From: Corynebacterium epidermidicanis
GTDB lineage: Bacteria; Actinomycetota; Actinomycetes; Mycobacteriales; Mycobacteriaceae
Direction of reading: 5' to 3'
DNA: 64,000 nucleotides
Assembly (NCBI RefSeq): GCF_001021025.1
Contig: NZ_CP011541.1
Coordinates: 2,232,001-2,296,000, forward strand
The translations under genes and the position numbers were made by a program. A model generated the notes under the pieces. That model searched no databases, was not told the DNA's origin, and saw nothing but the letters and a program-made list of their open reading frames with translations. Below, in pieces: positions 18,245-28,013 of this stretch (the stretch's first letter is position 1; each line of letters starts with the position of its first letter).

Positions 18245-18281
18245 CAAACCGGGCAAAACCGGCCCAACAGCCAAAGAAGCG

Positions 18282-19220
18282 TTACTTCACCCGTCGCTGT
18301 CGCGCGAATTCGCTGAGCACTACCCCGGCTGCGACTGAGGCGTTCAGCGATTCCACCCACTCAACCATCGGCACGCTCATGATGGTGTCACAGGTCTCTC
18401 CGACGAGACGGGAAATGCCCTTGCCTTCCGAACCGACGACGATTACAACGTTCTCGGTGCCATCGTAGGTGTCGAGCGTGTGGTCGCCTCCGGCATCCAA
18501 ACCAACCACCTGGTAGCCGTTTTGCTGGAACATTTTCAGCGTGCGCACGAGGTTCGTCGCGCGTGCAACGGGAAGGCGAGCTGCGGTTCCTGCGGAGGTA
18601 CGCCAAGCCACGGCTGTCACAGACGCAGAACGACGTTCCGGAATCACCACACCATTACCGCCAAATGCAGCCACGGAACGGATAACGGCGCCCAGGTTAC
18701 GTGGGTCAGTGATGTTATCCAGCACGACGATCAGTCCCGGCTGGCCGGTGGCACGCGCGGCTTCGACCAAGTCTTCTGCTTCGGCGTACTTGAACGGCGG
18801 AATAAGCAGGCCCAATCCCTGGTGCATGGCATTGCCGGTCATGCGATCAAGCTCGAACTTCGGCTTCTCGATAACCGGGATTCCCCGGTGGTTCGCCAAC
18901 GTCACGGCCTCAGTCAAGCGGTCGTCAGCGCCGGTGCCTTGCCCAACGTAGAGCGCTGTAGCTGGCACTTTTGCCTTCAGGCACTCCACCACCGGGTTGC
19001 GGCCGACTACGAACTCGTCGGTTTCCTTCTCGTGGCGTCCTTGGGCGCGTCGCTCCGCTGCTTTCTTGGCGCGGTACTTTGCGTGGTACTCGCGATCCTC
19101 AGCTTTAGGAGTTGGTCCCTTACCCTTCAGCGCACGTCGTGCCTGGCCACCGCTGCCCTTGACCATGCCTTTTTTGTTCGTCTTGCGGAGGCCACCGCGT
19201 CGTTGATCGTTTCCTGCCAT
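18282..19220 (-). CDS. rlmB: 23S rRNA (guanosine-2'-O-)-methyltransferase RlmB-type (SpoU/TrmH family)
   Basis: 312 residues. The basic N-terminal tail ([20 protein letters not shown]) and substrate-binding domain [20 protein letters not shown] precede a SPOUT-fold catalytic domain with motif 1 [16 protein letters not shown], motif 2 VVGSEGKGI and motif 3 [17 protein letters not shown]. It uses S-adenosylmethionine to methylate 23S rRNA; the guanosine is that of E. coli G2251 by family analogy. It lies 10 bases downstream of cysS on the same strand, an arrangement common in actinobacteria. Confidence 0.92.
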   Translation of the reverse strand: MAGNDQRRGGLRKTNKKGMVKGSGGQARRALKGKGPTPKAEDREYHAKYRAKKAAERRAQGRHEKETDEFVVGRNPVVECLKAKVPATALYVGQGTGADDRLTEAVTLANHRGIPVIEKPKFELDRMTGNAMHQGLGLLIPPFKYAEAEDLVEAARATGQPGLIVVLDNITDPRNLGAVIRSVAAFGGNGVVIPERRSASVTAVAWRTSAGTAARLPVARATNLVRTLKMFQQNGYQVVGLDAGGDHTLDTYDGTENVVIVVGSEGKGISRLVGETCDTIMSVPMVEWVESLNASVAAGVVLSEFARQRRVK

Positions 19221-19230
19221 GATACTTTCC

Positions 19231-20604
19231 TTACTTCAACGACCACTGCGGACCGTCGGGGGTGTCTGTGACTTCGATGCCGGCAGCTGCGAGGCGATCG
19301 CGAACTTCGTCGGCAGTGGCCCAGTCTTTGTTTGCTCGTGCTTCTGCGCGGCGGTTCAGCTCGGCGTCGATAAGCACATCGAGTGCATGGGTAGCGGTGT
19401 CGTTGCTTGAGCTTGCCGACGCCCATTGGTCAGACTGCGGGTCGACACCAAGAACCGCCATCATCGCACGAACCTGCCCGGCAATCCTAATCGCCTCGGC
19501 CTTGTCGCCTTCGGCGAGCGCCGAGTTGCCGGCGCGCACCGCGTTATGGATCTCCGCGAGAGCACGAGGTACCGAGATGTCGTCGTCCATCGCAGCTGCA
19601 AACGCATCCGTCCAGGTGGTGGCTTCCACGGCGCCGACGCGCTCCAGGAAAGCCTCAATGCGCTGGTAGCCAGCTGCAGCCTCTTTCAAGGCAGCTTCGG
19701 AGTATTCCAGCATCGACCGGTAGTGCGCAGAACCGAGGTAGTAACGCAGTTCCACTGGGCGCACCAGGGTGAGGATGTTAGGCACCGAGAGCACGTTGCC
19801 CAGGGACTTCGACATTTTCTCGCCAGACATGGTCACCCAGCCGTTGTGCATCCAGTAGTTAGCGAAACCGTCGCCAGCAGCGTGGGCCTGCGCGATCTCG
19901 TTCTCATGGTGCGGGAACTGCAGGTCAAGGCCACCGCAGTGGATGTCGAAGTTTGCGCCTAGATACTTTGTGGCCATCGCGGTGCATTCGATGTGCCAGC
20001 CCGGGCGCCCACGGCCCCAAGGCGTTGGCCAGGAAGGTTCCCCAGGCTTCGCAGCCTTCCACATGGCGAAGTCTCGGGGGTCGCGCTTGCCAGTGCCGTC
20101 GGATTCGCCCTGATCCATTTCGTCGAGTTTCTGGCCAGACAGCTGCCCATATCCCGGGATGGTCGCCGGCGTGGCGTAGACGTTTCCGTCGGCGGCGTAG
20201 CCATGACCGGCGTCGATAATGCGCTGCATGTACTCGACCATTTCAGTGACGTGGCCGGTGGCGTACGGTTCGATTGATGGTGGGCGCACCCCGAGCTGGT
20301 CGTAGGCCCAGGTAAATTCGCGGGCATGGGTGGCAGCCCATTCCCACCACGGCCGCCCGTTTTCTTCGGCTTTGCGCAGGATTTTATCGTCGATGTCGGT
20401 GACATTCCGGACGAAAGCGACGTCGTAGCCTTTGGCTTCGAGCCAGTTACGGAGAATGTCGAAAGCAACACCGGAACGCACGTGCCCGATATGCGGGATG
20501 CTTTGCACCGTGGCACCACACAGGTACACCGACGCATGTCCTTCCTTTACCGGGACAAAGTCACGAAGGGTACGGGTATTGGTGTCAAAAATGCGTAGAG
20601 TCAC
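19231..20604 (-). CDS. cysS: Cysteine--tRNA ligase
   Basis: Class I aminoacyl-tRNA synthetase, 457 residues from the GTG at 20604 ([15 protein letters not shown]). The open frame reaches 20721, but that extension overlaps the ispF end and is not conserved-looking. Motifs: [12 protein letters not shown] as the HIGH element, zinc ligands in LCGATVQ and [15 protein letters not shown], and KMSKSLGN as the KMSKS loop. The gene begins 10 bases after ispF and belongs to the run carD-ispD-ispF-cysS-rlmB. Confidence 0.96.
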   Translation of the reverse strand: MTLRIFDTNTRTLRDFVPVKEGHASVYLCGATVQSIPHIGHVRSGVAFDILRNWLEAKGYDVAFVRNVTDIDDKILRKAEENGRPWWEWAATHAREFTWAYDQLGVRPPSIEPYATGHVTEMVEYMQRIIDAGHGYAADGNVYATPATIPGYGQLSGQKLDEMDQGESDGTGKRDPRDFAMWKAAKPGEPSWPTPWGRGRPGWHIECTAMATKYLGANFDIHCGGLDLQFPHHENEIAQAHAAGDGFANYWMHNGWVTMSGEKMSKSLGNVLSVPNILTLVRPVELRYYLGSAHYRSMLEYSEAALKEAAAGYQRIEAFLERVGAVEATTWTDAFAAAMDDDISVPRALAEIHNAVRAGNSALAEGDKAEAIRIAGQVRAMMAVLGVDPQSDQWASASSSNDTATHALDVLIDAELNRRAEARANKDWATADEVRDRLAAAGIEVTDTPDGPQWSLK

Positions 20605-20614
20605 GCAACTTAGT

Positions 20615-21094
20615 CTAGCGTTTCCACACCACTGCAGTTGCCACCGCGGCGCGACCTTCACCACGCCCGGTAAAACCCATGTGGTCAGTGGTCGTAGCGG
20701 ACACGGAAACCGGGGCGCCAAGGTAGTCGCTCATCACTCGTTCCGCTTCCTGGCGACGAGGCCCCATCTTTGGCGTTTGCCCCACCAGCTGCACCGCAGC
20801 ATTACCGATGACGAAGCCGTTTTCCTCCAGCAGGACCCGAACTTCCTTCAGCAAGCGTTCACCCGAGACGTTGTCGTACTCTTTCTTCCCCACGCCAACA
20901 AAGCTGCCTAAGTCCCCGAGACCAGCGGCGGACAGCAGCGCGTCGACGACGGCATGTGCGACCACGTCACCATCAGAGTGGCCCTCGCAGCCATCTTGGC
21001 CTTCGAAGAGCAAACAAGCGATCCAGCAGGGCTTTCCTGCTTCAATTTGGTGAGCATCGGTTGCGATTCCCACTCGTGGGATCAGATCAGTCAC
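20615..21094 (-). CDS. ispF: 2-C-methyl-D-erythritol 2,4-cyclodiphosphate synthase
   Basis: 159-residue trimeric, metal-dependent enzyme of the MEP isoprenoid pathway, cyclising CDP-ME-2-phosphate. The N-terminal [16 protein letters not shown] provides the metal-binding Asp and His; [20 protein letters not shown] is the family signature, followed by GDLGSFVG and [17 protein letters not shown]. Length is standard. The start overlaps the 3' end of ispD by 8 bases, so the two successive pathway enzymes are translationally coupled. Confidence 0.96.
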   Translation of the reverse strand: MTDLIPRVGIATDAHQIEAGKPCWIACLLFEGQDGCEGHSDGDVVAHAVVDALLSAAGLGDLGSFVGVGKKEYDNVSGERLLKEVRVLLEENGFVIGNAAVQLVGQTPKMGPRRQEAERVMSDYLGAPVSVSATTTDHMGFTGRGEGRAAVATAVVWKR

Positions 21095-21821
21095 TGGGCA
21101 CCTCGAAAATTGTTGGTTCGGCGTCGTCGGTAATCATCTGGGCGATTGCCATGTCCATCGGCGTGGTCACTTTAAACGCCATCGGATCTCCTTGCACCAC
21201 GAGGACAGGGTGACCTGCCCATTCCATGAGGCTGGCGTCATCGGTTGGCAAGAAATCCTGTGGCGCAGCATAGTATCGCTGGTTGACCTCTCGCAGCGTG
21301 GCCAGGTCAAATCCTTGCGGGGTTTGTACCGCGCGTAACGACGCCCGATCCGGGGTATCAACCACCACATCCGCCGCGACCCGCTTGATTGTATCCACCA
21401 CAGGCACGACGGGAATTGCTGCTGGATTGCCGTCCAAAACTGCGCGAGCCACCCGGGCGATCATCCCAGGTGGAGTAAGTGCGCGAGCGGCGTCGTGAAT
21501 CAACACCACGGCGTTGTCTTCTGGAATAGCTTGCAGACCAGCCCAGATAGAGTCAGCCCGTTCGCCACCGCCGTGGACGAGCCGGACTGAGATGGGGGCG
21601 TCGAAAAGCCCTCGCTTGCTCAACAAGTCACGGGCGTAGGTTTCCATGTCGGGGCTGACCAAAACGATGATCTCATCGACCACGCCCGAGGTAATCATGG
21701 CGCTCATACTGCGTTCCAGCAGCGTGCGACCACGAAGTGGCACGAACGCCTTGGGGACAGCTGCCCCCAAGCGGGTTCCTTTGCCTGCAGCAGCGATCAA
21801 AGCGATGACGCGACGCGACAT
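21087..21821 (-). CDS. ispD: 2-C-methyl-D-erythritol 4-phosphate cytidylyltransferase
   Basis: 244-residue enzyme that forms CDP-methylerythritol from MEP and CTP. The nucleotide-binding N-terminus reads [39 protein letters not shown] follows, and the IspD signature is [30 protein letters not shown] and [13 protein letters not shown] are the C-terminal conserved blocks. It lies 11 bases after carD and overlaps ispF; CarD-IspD-IspF linkage is the usual actinobacterial order. Confidence 0.96.
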   Translation of the reverse strand: MSRRVIALIAAAGKGTRLGAAVPKAFVPLRGRTLLERSMSAMITSGVVDEIIVLVSPDMETYARDLLSKRGLFDAPISVRLVHGGGERADSIWAGLQAIPEDNAVVLIHDAARALTPPGMIARVARAVLDGNPAAIPVVPVVDTIKRVAADVVVDTPDRASLRAVQTPQGFDLATLREVNQRYYAAPQDFLPTDDASLMEWAGHPVLVVQGDPMAFKVTTPMDMAIAQMITDDAEPTIFEVPSD

Positions 21822-21832
21822 GATAGGTGGAA

Positions 21833-22420
21833 TTAGTCTTCGTCGTCGAAGTTGAGGTCGTCGAGATCAACGTCGAAGTCGTCAATCTCTTTCTTCGGTT
21901 CTTCCTCTTGCGCGGTTGCCCGGTGGCGCTCCACAGTGGCGTCCATTTGGGCAAGGATTTCATCGGCTTTGGCTTCATCTACTGTCTCGGCGAGCGCCAA
22001 CTCCCCCACCAAAACCTGGCGAGCCTTGGCCAACATACGCTTTTCACCAGCAGAAAGACCACGATCCTGGTCGCGACGCCAGAGGTCACGCACAACTTCG
22101 GCAACCTTGTTCACATCTCCGGAGGCCAAACGTTCCTGGTTGGCTTTGTAACGACGAGACCAGTTACCCGCTTCCTCGACATCCACCTCGCGAAGCACGG
22201 AGAAGACCTTTTGCAAGCCTTCCTCGCCAACGACATCACGGACACCCACGAGCTCAGCATTTTTGGCTGGAACACGAACGGTTAAGTCGGACTGCCGGAT
22301 CTGCAGGACCAGGTACTCCATCTGCTGGCCGCCCAGTTCACGCTGCTCAATCGCTTCAATGCGAGCCGCACCGTGATGCGGGTAGACAACGACGTCTCCG
22401 ACCTTAAAATCCATACTCAC
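21833..22420 (-). CDS. carD: CarD-family RNA polymerase-binding regulator
   Basis: 195 residues. The N-terminal Tudor-like RNA-polymerase-interacting domain reads [20 protein letters not shown]. The all-helical DNA-binding C-terminal domain includes [17 protein letters not shown] and [16 protein letters not shown]; in mycobacteria this protein stabilises open promoter complexes, notably at rRNA promoters. The last 30 residues are strongly acidic ([16 protein letters not shown]), longer than in mycobacterial CarD (about 162 residues). It heads the minus-strand run to rlmB. Confidence 0.95.
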   Translation of the reverse strand: MSMDFKVGDVVVYPHHGAARIEAIEQRELGGQQMEYLVLQIRQSDLTVRVPAKNAELVGVRDVVGEEGLQKVFSVLREVDVEEAGNWSRRYKANQERLASGDVNKVAEVVRDLWRRDQDRGLSAGEKRMLAKARQVLVGELALAETVDEAKADEILAQMDATVERHRATAQEEEPKKEIDDFDVDLDDLNFDDED

Positions 22421-22844
22421 TCCTGCAAGCCTGTAGTGCGCGAGCCATGCGCCCTGCCCGGTGCGTCGATCGCGCTTCGGGCACGTTGGTATTAACCTTT
22501 GGTATTAATTCCGCACGTTATGCCGAGAAAACGTGGCAAAAACAATGCCCCTCATCTTAGCATGCTCAGCTTATCGATCAGCACTACCGCGTAGTGGGCA
22601 TCGAGGTGCCGGTGGCCACCTGCGCTAGCTGAGCACCCAGTGAGCTCGCGAGTGTTTTTGCGCAGAGCGGGTCAAGTCAGGAAAATCGGGTCGAAGTTCC
22701 CGCTTGAAACTGTGATTTTCGTCCCCAACGCCCCCTAAATGGCGCTACATTGCACAATCGAGTATGTGAACTGCACCTCTCCCGGCTACACTGCCTAATG
22801 AACATTAGTCGTGCATTGTTGCCTCAGATGGAGGACGGATAGAA
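22421..22844. other. Divergent intergenic region between carD and a lipoprotein gene
   Basis: 424 bases with no convincing gene. On the minus strand TAAGAT (22554-22559 on plus) in GCTAAGATGAGG could be an extended -10 for carD, giving a long leader. A near-direct repeat TTGGTATTAA occurs twice around 22485-22510. On the plus strand TACACT near 22787 could serve the lipoprotein gene. All are visual calls. Confidence 0.35.
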
Positions 22845-23399
22845 GTGATGATCCTAAAGACTGCCCGCCGTGGCGCTCTTATGACCGTAGCCGGTGCAGC
22901 CGTATTGACGCTGACCGCTTGTGGCGCTGGCCAGATCTCCCAGACCGCAGACCAGGTGGCCGCAGTGGATGGCTCTGGCGCTGACACCGCAAACAAGGAA
23001 GTTGCTGTTCGCGACGTCACCATCATCGTCAACGAAGACCAAACCGTCGCACTGAAGTTCACCGCCGTGAACCAGGATGATGCACACAAGCCCCACAAGC
23101 TCAACAGCGTTAAGGTTGCCGGCAAGGAAGTCACCCTTTCCGAGAAGCCAGAAATCGCCCGCAACTGCTCCGTCGTTGCCGATAGTGCAATGAACATTGA
23201 AGCGCTGAAGAAGAGCGACAACGTGTGTATTTCTTACATCACCACCACGCTTCAAAACGATGGCTTCGCAGCAGGTGGCCGCAAGCCAGTCACCTTCTCC
23301 TTCGACTCCGGCGAAATCAAGCTCGACGCCACCATTGCAGCTAACCATAACGAGGTCAACACCGGAAACCGAGTAGATCCAGCTCACGCTGGCCACTAG
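22845..23399 (+). CDS. Secreted lipoprotein of unknown function
   Basis: 184 residues. The signal peptide ends in lipobox LTAC (Cys near residue 27, in TLTACGAGQISQTADQ). The mature part is beta-rich with two cysteines (ARNCSVVAD and NVCISYITTTLQNDGF), probably forming a disulfide, and resembles small actinobacterial copper/DUF461-like lipoproteins in general layout, but I do not assign a family. The start is GTG at 22845 or the adjacent ATG at 22848; GGAGG lies upstream. It is a single gene with its own terminator. Confidence 0.8.
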   Translation: MMILKTARRGALMTVAGAAVLTLTACGAGQISQTADQVAAVDGSGADTANKEVAVRDVTIIVNEDQTVALKFTAVNQDDAHKPHKLNSVKVAGKEVTLSEKPEIARNCSVVADSAMNIEALKKSDNVCISYITTTLQNDGFAAGGRKPVTFSFDSGEIKLDATIAANHNEVNTGNRVDPAHAGH

Positions 23400-23411
23400 G
23401 CCGTCGATAAG

Positions 23412-23453
23412 GCGGGTCACCACTTTGCTCTTAAAGGTGGTGACCCGCTTTTT
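23412..23453 (+). terminator. Strong intrinsic terminator after the lipoprotein gene
   Basis: A 12-bp perfect stem GCGGGTCACCAC/GTGGTGACCCGC is followed by five T. The T tract and the last stem bases form the left copy of the 8-bp duplication (CGCTTTTT, 23446-23453) flanking the fold-back element, so the element inserted inside this terminator. Confidence 0.9.
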
Positions 23454-23716
23454 GGGTTAAGTAAAGAAAAGTGTGTCTGGTCGGGGTGTCGCCGGCGGTG
23501 CGGGTATGCTGCACAAGTGCTATGTCGTCGCTTCGGCGTAGTCCGACTACGTAGAACAGCGTTTTTTAATGAATATAATCCCGCAGCGGTAGTCTGACTA
23601 CACCGAAGGGACGACATCGAGCGGGCTACGGCTCCCAGACCACAATAAATAACGGCTTCAGGCGCACAACACTGCGGAAAACACGCAGCAGAGACACACT
23701 TTTCTTTACTTAACCC
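23454..23716. mobile_element. 263-bp MITE-like fold-back element
   Basis: Perfect 25-bp terminal inverted repeats occupy 23454-23478 and 23692-23716, each starting GGGTTAAG. An inner inverted repeat of 29 bases (23522-23550 against 23589-23617, about four mismatches) gives a second stem near the apex. The element is flanked by CGCTTTTT at 23446-23453 and 23717-23724, an 8-bp target-site duplication. No transposase frame is present, so it would need a partner transposase elsewhere. An 8-bp duplication is known for ISL3-, IS6- and IS256-type elements; the family cannot be decided here. Confidence 0.8.
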
Positions 23717-23784
23717 CGCTTTTTTGAGCAATAGTTTCGAACATATGTGCACACATGTCCACGGGTTAGCCTAGGATCAAACAC

Positions 23785-25140
23785 ATGGCGAAGAAGGTAC
23801 GTAGCATTCACTCGTGCAGCGAATGCGGATATTCCAGCCCCAAGTGGCTTGGCCGCTGCCCAGAGTGCGGCTCGTGGGGAACACTCACCGAGGCAGCTCC
23901 AGCCCCCGTCGACAAGCGGATTCCCACAAAAGGCCTCACCCCAGTCTCACCTGCGATCGCGATTAGCAAGATCGACGCCAAACACACTGCCAGCATCACC
24001 ACCGGCATCGGCGAGTTGGATAGGGTGCTTGGCGACGGCATCGTGGCCGGATCCGTCGTGTTGCTGGCTGGCGAGCCGGGCGTCGGAAAGTCCACGCTGC
24101 TGCTGGAAGTTGCCTCCCGCTGGGCAGCCCAAGGCCGGACCACGCTCTATGTGACTGCCGAAGAATCGGCTGGCCAGGTACGGCTCCGGGCGGAACGCAC
24201 CAACGCACTGCAAGACCAGCTCTTTTTGGCGGCCGAGTCGAATTTGGACGTAGTTTTTGGCCACGTAGACCAGGTAAAGCCATCACTGCTGATCGTGGAC
24301 TCCGTCCAGACGATGAACGTCGAAGGTGTGGAAGGGGTCGCCGGCGGCGTCGCCCAGTCACGCGCAGTGACCGCTGCCTTAACTTCGTTGGCTAAGACGC
24401 GCGGTATCCCGGTGCTGCTGGTCGGCCATGTCACCAAGGATGGCAACGTGGCTGGTCCGCGGGTGTTGGAACACTTGGTTGACGTGGTGCTGCATTTCGA
24501 GGGCGACCGGCACTCTTCCTTGCGGATGCTGCGGGGCATTAAGAATCGCTTCGGCGCCACGGACGAAGTGGGCTGCTTCGAACAGCAATCCGATGGCATC
24601 CACGAAGTTGCGGACCCTTCCGGGCTGTTCCTTTCGCACCGGGAGAGCACGCCAGACGGCACCGCCGTGACCGTCGCCATGGATGGGGTTCGCCCGATTC
24701 TGGCAGAGGTTCAAGCGCTCCTCGTGGATACACCTGCGAAGAACCCGAGGCGTACCGTCACCGGGCTGGATGCTAACCGCGTGCCGATGGTACTCGCCGT
24801 ACTCGCAGCACGCGCGCAGCAACAGACGGCCGATAAAGAAGTCTATGTAGCCACGGTCGGCGGGATGAAAATCGCCGAGCCTGCCACCGATCTAGCTGTG
24901 GCACTGGCCGCGATTTCTGCGCTCAACCGCCGTCCATTGCCTCCCCGGATGGTGGTGCTCGGTGAAGTGGGCCTGGCCGGAGAAATCCGCCGAATTCCTA
25001 ACCTAGCCCGGCGACTGCAGGAAGCAGTCCGGCTCGGTTATGAACAAGCAATCGTGCCCGCGGGAGAAAAGCTCAACGTACCCGGAATGCGGATCATCCC
25101 AGTAGCGGACATCAACGCAGCTATTGAACAAGTAAAGTAA
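23785..25140 (+). CDS. radA: DNA repair protein RadA (Sms)
   Basis: 451-residue RecA-like ATPase and branch-migration helicase in recombinational repair. The zinc finger is CSECGYSSPKWLGRCPECGS (residues 11-30). Walker A is GEPGVGKST near residue 96, the RadA motif is KNRFGAT, and the last 150 residues form the Lon-like domain (GGMKIAEPATDLAVALAAIS, GEVGLAGEIRRI). The gene is followed 5 bases later by disA, a conserved pairing; RadA can restrain DisA activity in Bacillus. Confidence 0.96.
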   Translation: MAKKVRSIHSCSECGYSSPKWLGRCPECGSWGTLTEAAPAPVDKRIPTKGLTPVSPAIAISKIDAKHTASITTGIGELDRVLGDGIVAGSVVLLAGEPGVGKSTLLLEVASRWAAQGRTTLYVTAEESAGQVRLRAERTNALQDQLFLAAESNLDVVFGHVDQVKPSLLIVDSVQTMNVEGVEGVAGGVAQSRAVTAALTSLAKTRGIPVLLVGHVTKDGNVAGPRVLEHLVDVVLHFEGDRHSSLRMLRGIKNRFGATDEVGCFEQQSDGIHEVADPSGLFLSHRESTPDGTAVTVAMDGVRPILAEVQALLVDTPAKNPRRTVTGLDANRVPMVLAVLAARAQQQTADKEVYVATVGGMKIAEPATDLAVALAAISALNRRPLPPRMVVLGEVGLAGEIRRIPNLARRLQEAVRLGYEQAIVPAGEKLNVPGMRIIPVADINAAIEQVK

Positions 25141-25145
25141 TCGTC

Positions 25146-26213
25146 ATGACCGAACCCGCAGTCCCACAGACCGCCACACTGCGCGACACCCTCGAACGCC
25201 TCGCCCCTGGCACCCCGCTTCGCGACGGCCTCGAGAGGATCCTCCGCGGACGCACCGGAGCTCTCATTGTCCTCGGCTACGACGCGGATGTCGAAGCAAT
25301 TAGCGACGGTGGTTTCGAAATCGACGTCCCCTTTGCACCCACCCGCGTCCGAGAGCTGTGCAAGATGGACGGCGCAGTCATTCTTTCCTCCGACGGAAAC
25401 CGAATTCGACGGGCAAACGTCCAGCTCATGCCCGCACCCAGTTTCCCAACCGAAGAGTCCGGGACCCGACACCGCTCAGCGGAACGCACAGCGCTACAAA
25501 CCGGCTACCCGGTCATCGCAGTAAGCCAATCGATGAACATCATCACCGTGTACGTCGAAAAGCAGCGACATATCCTCGAGGGTTCTTCGGATATTCTCTC
25601 GCGGGCGAACCAAGGGATCGCCACCATGGAGCGTTACCGCACACGGCTTGACCAGGTCAATGAGCGTCTTTTCGTGGCCGAGATGCACAACTACGCAACG
25701 GTTTCGGATGTCATCACGGTGATCCAGCGCATGGACATGCTCAAGCGAGCCGCAGAATCCATCGACCGCGATGTGGTTGAACTGGGTACCGACGGCAAGC
25801 AGCTCGGCGCGCAGCTAGAAGAACTAAGCGGTGATAACGCCAAAGACCGCGAGCTCATCCTGCGGGACTACCTCGTCACCGGTGGTCTACCTACCAGCGA
25901 CGACATCCAACATGCCCTCAAAGAGTTGGACCGACTCGATGAAAAGGACATCGTCAAACCCACCCACATCGCTCGGATTCTCGGTCTACCCACTGCGGAG
26001 GAGGCGCTTCACCAGTGGATCGTGCCGCGTGGCTACCGCGTCCTCGGCCGGGTGCCTCGCGTCCAGCCTTTCCTCATGGACAAGCTCGTCGCCGCGTTCG
26101 GGGATATCAATAAACTCACCGAAGCCAGTGTCGAAGACATCGCTGCTGTCGAAAATGTGGGCACGCTGTGGGCACGCCACATCCGCGATGGAATCGTCCG
26201 GTTGCGCGCCTAG
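25146..26213 (+). CDS. disA: DNA integrity scanning diadenylate cyclase DisA
   Basis: 355 residues. DisA makes c-di-AMP from two ATP and senses branched DNA. The N-terminal DAC domain shows MDGAVILS (DGA motif) and GTRHRSAERTALQTG (RHR motif); a helical linker spans about 150-280, and the C-terminal helix-hairpin-helix DNA-binding part reads ASVEDIAAVENVGTLWARHI. Full length for the octameric family. It is in an operon with radA. It is the only diadenylate cyclase in this window. Confidence 0.96.
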   Translation: MTEPAVPQTATLRDTLERLAPGTPLRDGLERILRGRTGALIVLGYDADVEAISDGGFEIDVPFAPTRVRELCKMDGAVILSSDGNRIRRANVQLMPAPSFPTEESGTRHRSAERTALQTGYPVIAVSQSMNIITVYVEKQRHILEGSSDILSRANQGIATMERYRTRLDQVNERLFVAEMHNYATVSDVITVIQRMDMLKRAAESIDRDVVELGTDGKQLGAQLEELSGDNAKDRELILRDYLVTGGLPTSDDIQHALKELDRLDEKDIVKPTHIARILGLPTAEEALHQWIVPRGYRVLGRVPRVQPFLMDKLVAAFGDINKLTEASVEDIAAVENVGTLWARHIRDGIVRLRA

Positions 26214-26248
26214 CTTTACCTGTGCTCGGGTTATGCGCGGGCAACCTG

Positions 26249-26923
26249 CTACTTCACGTTGAAGGTGAAGGCCTCCGAGTGGTTCTCGCCCACCAAGGTG
26301 TGTAGGAAGTAGCTTCCTGGCGGTACTGGTTGGCGATTGTCGCACGCATTCGGGGCCGACGTAGTCCGAGACCAAATGGCTTCGTAGTGGCGCTCCTGTC
26401 CGGCTGGGAAGACTCGCTCGCCACTATCCTCGCTCGGATTGCAGTCGGTATCTCCCCACACGCGGTGGTTGGTTGCCAAATCATAGACCTCGAACTTCAG
26501 ACCATCTTTACGCAGGTCAACCTTACAATCAGCTTTGGTTGGGTTCTTCACGGTTAGGTAAAACGTTGGACGGTCTTCCGGCCCGAACGACGGCTGATTG
26601 GCGCGCGCCTCCACAATCAGATCTTCGACCGCGCAGGTTGTTTTGTCCGCAGCCGCCAGCGCCGGGGTGCCGGTCGGCGTCGGCGTCGCCGACTGAGAGG
26701 CCGTCGGTGAAGGAGACGGCGACGTTGAGGCCGTTGGTGTAGCCACTGCCGTCTCTCGCTCAAACGCATTCACGCTGGTGGGCTGTGGCTGTTCTTCCGT
26801 GCCTTTGCCCCCGCCCAGGCTGGCGAGCAGCCAGACAATCAGAGCAACGATGACCAACAACACCACCAGAGCAGCAATCCGGCGGCGACGGTAAATGTAA
26901 TCAGGCAGCGGTCTATTAGTCAC
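26249..26923 (-). CDS. Membrane-anchored secreted protein of unknown function
   Basis: About 224 residues from the GTG at 26923 (TNRPLPDYIYRRRRIAAL); a TTG at 26953 would add 10 residues. There is a single N-terminal membrane helix at about residues 15-38, then a Ser/Thr/Pro-rich linker (TASTSPSPSPTASQSATPTP), then a beta domain of about 130 residues with PTFYLTVKNPTKADCKVDLR, VWGDTDCNPSEDSG and a terminal SYFLHTLVGENHSEAFTF. It has four or five cysteines. It is convergent with disA. The fold resembles secreted Ig-like domains of actinobacteria, but no function is assigned. Confidence 0.75.
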   Translation of the reverse strand: MTNRPLPDYIYRRRRIAALVVLLVIVALIVWLLASLGGGKGTEEQPQPTSVNAFERETAVATPTASTSPSPSPTASQSATPTPTGTPALAAADKTTCAVEDLIVEARANQPSFGPEDRPTFYLTVKNPTKADCKVDLRKDGLKFEVYDLATNHRVWGDTDCNPSEDSGERVFPAGQERHYEAIWSRTTSAPNACDNRQPVPPGSYFLHTLVGENHSEAFTFNVK

Positions 26924-27130
26924 AACCTCAAATTTAGTGGCTATCCGACGCAAAAGGCTGCTACCGACACGGTGTGTGTCTTAAGTAGCAACAGGTATGC
27001 CGATCTGAGTAGAGATTTCGCTCGTCGTGACGTAGAGGTTAGGTGTGCGTAGTCGCCACGGTTCCGTTAGGAATCGCCGCGGTGTTACTCGGGGCCATGC
27101 CTGGTCGCGAGAATGGAGAAGTTTCACAAG

Positions 27131-27231
27131 TGCTAGGTAGTACTTCCGAAGTAGTACTCCTACCCCGGTAGGGCCAAAAGTCGTCGAAAATCGGACTGCT
27201 AGGTAGGAGTACTACCCCGAGAGTACGACTT
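27131..27231. repeat. Cluster of short direct and inverted repeats upstream of carbonic anhydrase's 3' end
   Basis: The gap 26954-27333 (380 bases) contains no credible gene. Inside it TGCTAGGTAG occurs at 27131-27140 and 27197-27206, GTAGTACTCCTACC (27151-27164) is perfectly inverted as GGTAGGAGTACTAC (27202-27215), and AAGTCGT/ACGACTT brackets 27178-27231. It could be a degenerate mobile repeat, a structured RNA or an operator array. Confidence 0.6.
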
Positions 27232-27333
27232 AGCAGGTGTGCAGCCGCAACACCACTGGGCGTCAACGCACTCCTCGCCCAAACCAAGCTTGGGCAAAGG
27301 AAAAGCACCTATGCGATATAACACCGACCGAAC

Positions 27334-27960
27334 TTAGTCCACGCCGATTTCGACGACTGGCTCGGCGTAGCCATCAGAAAGCCGGTAGCGCACGCCAACG
27401 ATGCCTACCTCGCCAATTTGTAGCTTGGACTTCACTTCAGGCGAACGGGAAATGATTTGGTCCACAGTCTCCGCCACGTGGTGCGATTCGAACTCCTCTG
27501 CCGTCGATTTGCCTGCGTCCCGCGCGTTCATAATCGATGGGCTGATCTTTTCCACGAGGACGCGACGGAAGCCGTCCGGAATACCGGCCCCTTCCATCGC
27601 GGCCTTCGTTGCAGCGACGGCACCACAAGACTCGTGCCCGAGCACGACGATCACCTTTACGTGCAAGTCTTCAACTGCGTATTCGAGGGAAGCCAGGACG
27701 GAAAGGTCGATAATTTCGCCGGCGGTGCGGATCACGAAAACGTCGCCCAAGCCCTGGTCAAAAATGAGCTCCACTGGCACGCGGGAGTCGGAGCAAGACA
27801 ACACCACTGCAATCGGATTCTGGCCGTTGGTCAGCTCCATGCGTCGGGTGAAGTCAGTGTTTGGGCGCTCTTCATTAAAGGTCTGGAAACGGCGGTTTCC
27901 CTCTTTCAATGCAGCCCAAGCAGACTGCGGGGTGCGTTCTAAATTAGTGAGGTGCGGCAT
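27334..27960 (-). CDS. Beta-class carbonic anhydrase
   Basis: 208-residue zinc enzyme interconverting CO2 and bicarbonate; essential for growth in air in C. glutamicum, where the beta-type enzyme supplies bicarbonate to carboxylases. Zinc ligands and the catalytic dyad appear in VLSCSDSRVPVELIFDQGLG (Cys, Asp-Arg) and VLGHESCGAVAAT (His, Cys). Length is standard. It is a single minus-strand gene, divergent from mutY, with 53 bases between the two starts. Confidence 0.95.
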   Translation of the reverse strand: MPHLTNLERTPQSAWAALKEGNRRFQTFNEERPNTDFTRRMELTNGQNPIAVVLSCSDSRVPVELIFDQGLGDVFVIRTAGEIIDLSVLASLEYAVEDLHVKVIVVLGHESCGAVAATKAAMEGAGIPDGFRRVLVEKISPSIMNARDAGKSTAEEFESHHVAETVDQIISRSPEVKSKLQIGEVGIVGVRYRLSDGYAEPVVEIGVD

Positions 27961-28013
27961 AGTTCTATTGTGCTCTTTTCATTAAGAAAAGAAAAACCCT
28001 AGGCTGTTCACTT

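Noticed and set aside
23417..23752. 111-residue minus-strand frame across the fold-back element
   Set aside because: Entirely composed of the terminator and inverted-repeat sequence; not a transposase.
27039..27308. 89-residue minus-strand frame in the repeat-rich gap
   Set aside because: Composition follows the repeats; no ribosome site and no protein-like pattern.
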